A stretch of 6,045 bases of DNA from an uncultured Oscillospiraceae bacterium. GTDB lineage: Bacteria > Bacillota > Clostridia > Oscillospirales > Acutalibacteraceae. This document shows positions 1 through 4,074 of the stretch, one piece after another. A model generated the notes under the pieces. It saw nothing but the letters and a program-made list of their open reading frames with translations. It did not search any database and had not been told where the DNA came from. Numbering within the stretch: the stretch's first letter is position 1; the number at the start of each line of letters is the position of its first letter. A program made the translations under genes and the position numbers. Location: assembly GCA_900555805.1 (NCBI GenBank), contig USMJ01000086.1, forward strand, positions 1 to 6,045, read 5' to 3'.

Positions 1-49
1 CCGCCGCAGGCGGCGCACTTCTGCGCGAAGCGCAGAAGATTTTGCCCCC
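1..49. repeat. Hairpin-array module, right-hand part (copy 1)
   Basis: Two perfect hairpins lie side by side. The first is 1-13 (CCGCC, loop GCA, GGCGG). The second is 18-38 (9-bp stem CTTCTGCGC, loop GAA). They are followed at 40-49 by TTTTGCCCCC, the complement of the G-rich GCAAAAG-type arm that opens the complete copy at 2292-2378. This reads as the right end of a module whose left arm lies outside the window. The second hairpin contains GCGAAGC at its tip. The module lies downstream of the lipoprotein gene. Confidence 0.6.
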
Positions 50-74
50 GCGGCCGAAGCACAGACCCGCCCGA

Positions 75-89
75 GAGAAGAAACTTCTC
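75..89. repeat. Short hairpin, 6-bp stem
   Basis: GAGAAG, loop AAA, CTTCTC. This small inverted repeat sits between copy 1 of the hairpin array and the larger palindrome at 104-135. It has no T-run on either strand, so it is not a convincing terminator by itself. Confidence 0.35.
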
Positions 90-103
90 CCGACAACAGC
101 GGC

Positions 104-135
104 AACGCCCTGCGGTCATTTGACCGCAGGGCGTT
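104..135. repeat. Perfect 15-bp palindrome downstream of the lipoprotein gene
   Basis: The arms 104-118 and 121-135 are exactly complementary (AACGCCCTGCGGTCA and its complement) with only TT between them, so the real loop would be about four bases. It starts 15 bases beyond the lipoprotein stop codon on the minus strand. On that strand a run of seven T precedes the stem (144-150) and none follows it, so it does not fit the classic hairpin-then-U-tract terminator. It probably marks or protects the 3' end of the lipoprotein mRNA, but that role is inferred. Confidence 0.6.
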
Positions 136-150
136 CAGCCTGTAAAAAAA

Positions 151-387
151 TCATGAATTTGTGCTGTCGCTTGTGTTTGAGCTTGAGCTGTTGTCGTCTG
201 TGCTCAGATTGTTGCTGCTTTCGTCGTTCGTCGAATCCGAACTGCTCTCCGGCATAACGTTTGACGAATTTGGGGTGCCTGAATTCGCCGGGTTAGAGGT
301 CGTCATGTCGTCGTTTCCGCCGCACGCCGTAAGTAACATAACCAAAAGAACGGCGATCGCTGTGATGATAGCAAAGGATTTTTTCAT
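151..387 (-). CDS. Small lipoprotein with Ser/Asn/Asp/Thr-rich tail
   Basis: A 78-residue exported lipoprotein of unknown function. The N-terminus begins MKKS, followed by a hydrophobic stretch (about residues 5-19) and the lipobox L-T-A-C with Cys22. This is a textbook signal peptidase II site, so the mature protein should be lipid-anchored on the outer face of the membrane. The 57-residue mature part is 43/57 Ser, Thr, Asn or Asp, has no Lys, Arg or aromatic residue, and is net acidic. It should be disordered and has no recognisable domain. The start chosen is the ATG at 385-387, with GGAAAGG (399-405) 11 bases upstream. An in-frame ATG three codons earlier is too close to that site, and a GTG at 511-513 lacks one and would put a basic extension before the signal peptide. 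The gene is divergent from the sugar transferase gene. It may be a short spacer-like or decoy surface lipoprotein; I do not recognise a family. Confidence 0.8.
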   Translation of the reverse strand: MKKSFAIITAIAVLLVMLLTACGGNDDMTTSNPANSGTPNSSNVMPESSSDSTNDESSNNLSTDDNSSSSNTSDSTNS

Positions 388-463
388 AATTAACATTGCC
401 TTTCCGGCTACGAAAATTTTGACAGCCACTGCCCTACCGTAGCCGAATAAGGCGTGACGGAAA

Positions 464-482
464 AAACGGCGCTTTTGCCGCC
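464..482 (-). promoter_or_regulatory. Possible weak terminator/attenuator in the lipoprotein leader
   Basis: Read on the minus strand, CGGC (477-480) pairs with GCCG (467-470) around a six-base loop, and six Ts (461-466) follow at once. The stem is only 4-5 bp, so termination would be weak. It lies about 80 bases upstream of the lipoprotein start, so it could matter only if transcription begins further upstream in the AT-rich spacer. This is inference from shape alone. Confidence 0.2.
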
Positions 483-608
483 TTCTGTTTGTCGGACAGA
501 ATACAGAAATCACCGTGCACCGAACGCACAGTCATCGCTAACATTCTATCCTGCGTCGAGATAAAATATTCACAAACATAACTTTTTTCACAAAATCTTA
601 ATAAACAT

Positions 609-637
609 TTGCTTTTTTATCAAAGATATAGTAAAAT
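609..637 (+). promoter_or_regulatory. Candidate promoter for the sugar transferase gene
   Basis: TTGCTT (609-614, three of six matches to the -35 consensus) is separated by 17 bases from TAAAAT (632-637, five of six matches to the -10 consensus). A perfect TATAAT at 657-662 also exists but has no -35 partner at normal spacing. If this pair is used, the leader would be about 120 bases long. The call is weak because the -35 match is poor. Confidence 0.3.
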
Positions 638-750
638 AACCTGCACAACATTTATGTATAATATTGCCAACGGATTTAACATTTGTTGAAAAAATTTGTC
701 TTTATATTTTTAGGTACGCCCGGTATGAGGCTCGGGCAGGTTTTAATAAT

Positions 751-755
751 GAGGG
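751..755 (+). promoter_or_regulatory. Ribosome binding site that favours the second ATG
   Basis: GAGGG lies 3 bases before the ATG at 759 and 9 bases before the in-frame ATG at 765. The second spacing is normal and the first is too tight, so translation most likely begins at 765. Confidence 0.6.
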
Positions 756-764
756 AAAATGACT

Positions 765-2147
765 ATGAATAGAAAGATATATGTTAAAGAGCGGCTTTTG
801 ATAGATATATTGAAAGGACTGCTCGTCCTGCTGATATCGTTCGGAATGTATTATGTCTGGACAAGATATTATAATCCGCAGATACCGAAACCGTTTTGGC
901 GTCTCGGAAACTATTTTCTTGCCGCAGTCTTCGGCGCCGTCTATATTTTTCTGGCGCAGACCTACGGCGGCTTTATGATAGGAACTTCGACCGTGTCCGA
1001 TATCATATATTCCCACGGAATATGCGTCTTCCTGTCGCTCGCCCTGACCTATGTTATATTCTCGCTTATGAGCTATAAATTGGTCAATGTCATTCCGTTC
1101 TTTATAATGTTCGCGGTGTTCTTCTCGTTCGCCGTCATCTGGACGATAATGACAGACTGGGCGTATTTCAGGATCCATCCCCCGAAGCGGACAATCGTCG
1201 TTTTCGATAACATTGACTCGTACCTTTCATTAAAAGGAATCAAGAGCATGGAACGCCGCTTCAAGGTCGTCGAAACGCTCAGATCAAGAGAGACCGACCT
1301 TGAAACGATCTATAAAAAGCTGATGAGCGTCGACGCCGTTTTCCTTTGCGGCGTACCCGCGGACTATCGAAACGAGATAGTCAAGTTCTGCGTCAGGAAC
1401 AACAAGGTCGCCTATATCAAGCCGAAAATTTCCGACACGATCATAAGAGGCGGAAAGACCATCCAGCTGCTCAATGTCCCCGTGTACAGATGCACAAGAA
1501 GCAACCCCAAGCTGTTCTACACCTTTGGAAAGAGACTGTTCGACATTATTATCTCACTCTTCGCCATAATCGTCTTAAGCCCGATCATGGCGGTCACGGC
1601 AATCGCCATAAAAGCCACTGACCACGGCCCGGTTCTCTATAAGCAGGAGCGCCTGACCTTAAACGGCGAGAAGTTCAGAATCTGGAAATTCAGATCAATG
1701 AGGGTAGACGCCGAAAAAGACGGCGTGGCGAGACTCGCGACAGAGGACGACGACAGAATAACGCCTGTCGGCCATGTCATAAGAAAGCTCAGAATAGACG
1801 AAATACCGCAGATATTCAACATTTTAGGCGGCTCAATGTCGATAGTCGGCCCGAGACCCGAAAGGCCCGAAATCGCCGCTCAATACGAGGAGCATATGCC
1901 GGAATTCGCATTGAGACTTCAGGTCAAAGCCGGACTTACGGGCTACGCTCAGGTCTACGGCAAGTACAACACACCGCCGTATGACAAGGTTCAGATGGAT
2001 CTGACCTATGTCGCCACGCAGTCGTTCTTGGTTGACCTCAAGCTGATACTCATGACGGTGAAGATACTCTTCATGAAAGAAAGCACGGAGGGCATTGCGG
2101 CAGATCAGATGACGGCGGAACATCACGCGGACGACAGCGAAATCTAA
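765..2147 (+). CDS. Polyprenyl-phosphate sugar-1-phosphate transferase (WbaP/WcaJ-like)
   Basis: An integral membrane enzyme of 460 residues that moves a sugar-1-phosphate from a nucleotide sugar to undecaprenyl phosphate, the first committed step of many exopolysaccharide, capsule or glycoprotein glycan pathways. Four membrane segments (about residues 12-32, 50-70, 84-104, 107-128) precede a soluble nucleotide-binding-like module (about 140-240). The catalytic domain follows: a membrane-entering helix from GKRLFDI (255-261), WKFRSM (307-312), the Asp345-Glu346 pair in IDEIPQ, the PRP motif (363-365), and KAGLTGYAQV (388-397). In this family the Asp-Glu pair is catalytic, with Asp the nucleophile (shown for PglC). 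All key motifs are intact and the length is normal for the large four-helix type. The sugar cannot be told from sequence. An upstream in-frame ATG at 759 would add two residues. The gene stands alone on its strand: no glycosyltransferase, flippase or polymerase is in the window. Confidence 0.93.
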   Translation: MNRKIYVKERLLIDILKGLLVLLISFGMYYVWTRYYNPQIPKPFWRLGNYFLAAVFGAVYIFLAQTYGGFMIGTSTVSDIIYSHGICVFLSLALTYVIFSLMSYKLVNVIPFFIMFAVFFSFAVIWTIMTDWAYFRIHPPKRTIVVFDNIDSYLSLKGIKSMERRFKVVETLRSRETDLETIYKKLMSVDAVFLCGVPADYRNEIVKFCVRNNKVAYIKPKISDTIIRGGKTIQLLNVPVYRCTRSNPKLFYTFGKRLFDIIISLFAIIVLSPIMAVTAIAIKATDHGPVLYKQERLTLNGEKFRIWKFRSMRVDAEKDGVARLATEDDDRITPVGHVIRKLRIDEIPQIFNILGGSMSIVGPRPERPEIAAQYEEHMPEFALRLQVKAGLTGYAQVYGKYNTPPYDKVQMDLTYVATQSFLVDLKLILMTVKILFMKESTEGIAADQMTAEHHADDSEI

Positions 2148-2165
2148 ACCTCAATAACATCATAT

Positions 2166-2193
2166 GGCGCAGCCGCGAAGCGGCTGCGCCTTT
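2166..2193 (+). terminator. Terminator-like hairpin after the sugar transferase gene
   Basis: A perfect 11-bp GC-rich stem (2166-2176 with 2180-2190) has a GAA loop and is followed by TTT only. It lies 18 bases after the stop codon. The T-run is short, but stem strength and position fit an intrinsic terminator. Its tip, GCGAAGC, is the same as in hairpins of the array family, so it may have come from that family. Confidence 0.65.
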
Positions 2194-2212
2194 CAGTCTA
2201 ATCTGAATCAAA

Positions 2213-2276
2213 GCAGGCGAGGCGCGCGCAAGCGCACGCTCTTGCGGGAGCAGCCAAACCTGTGAGCCCTGCCTGC
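2213..2276. repeat. Possible degenerate nested hairpin unit
   Basis: GCAGGC (2213-2218) and GCCTGC (2271-2276) could form a 6-bp outer stem around two small hairpins: GCGC/GCGC (2224-2227 with 2232-2235, loop GCAA) and GCTC/GAGC (2238-2241 with 2248-2251). The layout echoes the complete module 16 bases further on, but the stems are short enough to arise by chance in GC-rich DNA. Confidence 0.35.
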
Positions 2277-2291
2277 GTCGGAATTTGTGCA

Positions 2292-2378
2292 GGGGTTGCA
2301 AAAGCTTCTTCGCTTCGCGAAGAAGTACGCCGACGCCGTCGGCGCAGTTTCGCCTGCGGCGAAACCTTTTGCAACCCC
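2292..2378. repeat. Complete hairpin-array module: outer stem enclosing three hairpins (copy 2)
   Basis: GGGGTTGCAAAAG (2292-2304) is exactly complementary to 2366-2378, giving a 13-bp outer stem. Inside are three perfect hairpins in a row, each with a three-base loop: 2305-2325 (9 bp, loop TTC), 2329-2343 (6 bp, loop GCC) and 2348-2364 (7 bp, loop TGC). Nearly every base of the 87 is paired, so as RNA or single-stranded DNA it should fold as a four-way junction. It begins 17 bases beyond the stop codon of the leftward ATPase gene, in a convergent spacer, and may end its transcript, although no T-run follows. Confidence 0.8.
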
Positions 2379-2394
2379 ACCGGCCTTCGCGCAC

Positions 2395-3468
2395 TCACCC
2401 GAATATCCGTTCAACGGTCTTAGCTCTGATTTCGTCGAGCTTGCCGAAGTCCATCGCCGATATATATATCTTTTCAAGCTCGTCATGGATTTCTTTTGCC
2501 CGTCTGAGAGAAACGACAGCTTCGTTTATCATTTCGTCCGCCGCTTTCTTGTTAAAATTGAGCTTCTGCCTCTGCTTTAAGATGAGGTCGTTGTCGAGAA
2601 AACGCCTTGCGTGGATGGTTCTCGCCGCGCCTATGTCGCCGTATGACGGATGCCGTCTGATGAAAGCGACCGAGCAGGATGGGATTATTATATGCTCGGG
2701 GCGGCCTGTCGGGTCGAGCGGACAGTATCCCGTGATGACGTCAAGGCCGTTTTTTATCGCCGCCAGACGGAGATTTTCCGTGATAACGGACGAGACCAAG
2801 CCCACGCTGTCGTCGATTTCTATGATGAGGTCGGCGAAATGTTTGGCCGTGTCCTTGTAGAAAACGATCCCCTTCGGCGTAACCGCGCTGAGAAAGACCC
2901 GGCTTTCCCGTCCCTGTCTGTCGGAGGGCTTTGAGCTTCGCTTGATGAAGCGCTTGACATAGAGCGTCGCTTTTTCCTCCATGACAGCGTTTTCCGATAG
3001 CCGCCTGCTGTCGGAAACGAGAAGTTCCGCCGCCTTGAGGAATCTGACGGATCGCGAGTGGCAGGCGGAGTTGGCTCTCACTGTCGAGATTATTTTCTCG
3101 CTGTCGGCTCTGAGCTTTTTTTCGTCCCACGCTTCGCCGAGGTTTATCAGGGTCTCGACCGCCCCGGGGAAGCTCGGCTCTATAACATGCGGCGCGGTAC
3201 CGTCCGCTACGCTGATTTTCAGCTCCTCGCACTTAACAGCGTCGAGGCTGTCGGGATCGCTTGAGCAGTGAATTCGGTGTACCTCAAAGCCCCTGCGCTC
3301 GATTTCATCGGCGATGTTTTTCATCAGTGTGCTCTTGCCTGTTCCGGGGCCGCCTTTGATGACGAAGCACCGCCATTTGCCATCGGGGGAGTATAGCTCG
3401 TCGAAGAACGAGACGAAGCCTCCGGGGGAATTTGCGCCTAAAAAGTAATCTATGCCGTATTTTTTCAT
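2395..3468 (-). CDS. Two-domain P-loop ATPase/nucleotide kinase-like protein (PRK06851-like)
   Basis: A 357-residue cytoplasmic protein. A Walker A motif GGPGTGKST spans residues 39-47 (Lys45), with FLGANSPGG (9-17) before it and HCSSDPDSLD (67-76) and DGTAPH (89-94) after it. I recall this set from the uncharacterised clostridial family PRK06851, annotated as ATPase or nucleotide kinase; the real substrate is unknown. The C-terminal half repeats the N-terminal fold: FLSAVTPKG (192-200) matches the opening, and GLDVITGYCPLDP (241-253) matches GFEVHRIHCSSDP (60-72). The second P-loop is lost: Ser226 stands where Lys45 is. The C-terminus (about 300-350) is helical and ends near SAMDFGKLDE. The ATG has AAGGTGG (3477-3483) eight bases upstream, close to the ideal site. 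Length is near what I expect for the family, so it is probably full length. It stands alone between long spacers. The fold is sure, the function is not. Confidence 0.85.
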   Translation of the reverse strand: MKKYGIDYFLGANSPGGFVSFFDELYSPDGKWRCFVIKGGPGTGKSTLMKNIADEIERRGFEVHRIHCSSDPDSLDAVKCEELKISVADGTAPHVIEPSFPGAVETLINLGEAWDEKKLRADSEKIISTVRANSACHSRSVRFLKAAELLVSDSRRLSENAVMEEKATLYVKRFIKRSSKPSDRQGRESRVFLSAVTPKGIVFYKDTAKHFADLIIEIDDSVGLVSSVITENLRLAAIKNGLDVITGYCPLDPTGRPEHIIIPSCSVAFIRRHPSYGDIGAARTIHARRFLDNDLILKQRQKLNFNKKAADEMINEAVVSLRRAKEIHDELEKIYISAMDFGKLDEIRAKTVERIFG

Positions 3469-3557
3469 TCGTCAGCCCACCTTTTCGTGTTTTCACTTTA
3501 TGATATGTCAAAGGCGGAAAGACGGTGATTGAACTGAGGAAAATATCCGATTTGCGG

Positions 3558-3582
3558 CGGTTTTCGGAACGAAAACCGTTTT
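3558..3582. repeat. Perfect 9-bp hairpin with GAA loop and short T-run
   Basis: CGGTTTTCG (3558-3566), loop GAA, CGAAAACCG (3570-3578), then TTTT on the plus strand. Read on the minus strand it is GGCAAAACGG followed by the hairpin, close to the GCAAAAG-plus-hairpin plan of the array family and to the copy at 6019-6045. It lies about 90 bases upstream of the ATPase start, so it would be in that gene's leader if transcription starts further out. Confidence 0.5.
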
Positions 3583-3644
3583 GCCGTCCCGAAGTCAGAT
3601 GAAAGTCGGGCTTTCTGATCAGACCAGAGTGAGCCTTGACGATA

Positions 3645-3712
3645 GCAGAAAGTATAAGCTTTTCGCAAAGTTATATGACGTCTTGCTTTTAGATGTAAGG
3701 CGTACTTTCTGC
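3645..3712. repeat. 10-bp inverted repeat with 48-base spacer
   Basis: GCAGAAAGTA (3645-3654) and its exact complement TACTTTCTGC (3703-3712) flank an AT-rich 48-base core. It could be the closing stem of a structured RNA, a pair of protein-binding half-sites, or the ends of a small element remnant. No target-site duplication is evident. Confidence 0.45.
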
Positions 3713-3807
3713 GCCAAACCAACACAGCGGAAGCTATGCTCTCCGAAGCAAGCTTCGTATCGCACGCTTGCGCAGCACTTTAGCGCGGCGATAGAGGGCA
3801 GCGCGGT

Positions 3808-3883
3808 GGGGTGGCAAAAGCTCCGCTTCCAGCGGAGCGCCGCAGACCGCCAAGGCGGTCTGCGGCGGCCTCTCTTCCCCCAA
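3808..3883. repeat. Hairpin-array module with decayed right arm (copy 3)
   Basis: GGGGTGGCAAAAG (3808-3820) matches the left arm of copy 2 at 12 of 13 bases. Two hairpins follow: 3820-3838 (7 bp, loop TTCCA) and 3839-3866 (a perfect 13-bp stem, GCCGCAGACCGCC, loop AA). The expected right arm is replaced by CTCTTCCCCCAAC (3871-3883), which pairs only in part. The hairpin stems share no sequence with those of copy 2; the arm and the plan are what is shared. An 8-base match, CGCACGCT, lies upstream of both copies (2233-2240 and 3761-3768). Confidence 0.65.
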
Positions 3884-4036
3884 CTTGAATCCAGTTCCTG
3901 CCCAAGCCCACCGAACCAAATCAACGGCTAAGGAACAGATATCCGCGATCGCCGTATAACCGCGATCAGTCACTTGAGCAATACGAAACTCGAATTACGA
4001 GATAACTACAATGACCGCCTCACCGTGAAAATCGGC

Positions 4037-4069
4037 AAAAAAATCTCCTACGGTTTAACCGTAGGAGAT
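4037..4069 (-). terminator. Intrinsic terminator of the surface-protein gene
   Basis: Read on the minus strand, an 11-bp perfect stem (4059-4069 with 4043-4053) with a five-base loop is followed by a run of seven Ts (4037-4043; the last A-T pair of the stem belongs to the run). It begins five bases after the stop codon. This is a textbook Rho-independent terminator and ends transcription before the long spacer, so the ATPase gene needs its own promoter. Confidence 0.92.
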
Positions 4070-4074
4070 AGGTT

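Larger units (their letters stand above)
388..764. other. Divergent intergenic region (377 bases)
   Basis: This region lies between the lipoprotein (leftward) and sugar transferase (rightward) starts, and no gene is supported in it. From about 540 to 715 it is strongly AT-rich and should hold the promoters of both genes. AACATTT occurs three times in the same orientation (604-610, 647-653, 678-684), and TTCACAAA twice (569-576, 587-594). A short stem GCCCG/CGGGC (718-722 and 733-737, ten-base loop) lies just ahead of the sugar transferase ribosome binding site and is followed by AGGTTTT. No recognised riboswitch class was seen. Confidence 0.6.
3469..4036. other. Long intergenic region without a supported gene
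   Basis: This stretch between the surface-protein terminator and the ATPase start codon holds no convincing gene. It contains a hairpin with a T-run (3558-3582), short nested repeats at 3588-3622, a widely spaced inverted repeat (3645-3712), small hairpins at 3744-3772, and copy 3 of the hairpin array (3808-3883). The part from 3885 to 4036 shows no clear structure beyond GATCGC/GCGATC (3947-3952 with 3962-3967). A perfect TTGACA occurs on the minus strand at 3506-3511 with no -10 at normal spacing, so no ATPase promoter could be assigned. The unusual length leaves room for a small RNA or a decayed gene, but I cannot support either. Confidence 0.5.

Noticed and set aside
388..513. Upstream extension of the lipoprotein to a GTG at 511-513, adding 42 residues
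   Set aside because: It has no good ribosome binding site, and it would place an Arg/Lys-rich segment in front of a normal lipoprotein signal peptide.
702..1178. 158-codon minus-strand open frame over the sugar transferase start
   Set aside because: It is antisense to a gene with clear family motifs, and its own product shows no domain.
2285..2860. 191-codon plus-strand open frame antisense to the ATPase
   Set aside because: It begins inside the hairpin module and mirrors a gene with a clear Walker A motif.
3636..3658. Plus-strand TTGACG followed by TATAAG
   Set aside because: The gap is only 11 bases, too short for a sigma-A promoter, and no gene lies downstream on that strand.
3881..3905. 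Segment resembling a tRNA T-arm (TTGAATCC)
   Set aside because: No acceptor stem, anticodon arm or D-arm can be built around it.
3734..3973. 79-codon minus-strand open frame
   Set aside because: It runs straight through the hairpin array copy 3, starts at a GTG without a ribosome binding site, and its product is composed largely of translated hairpin arms.
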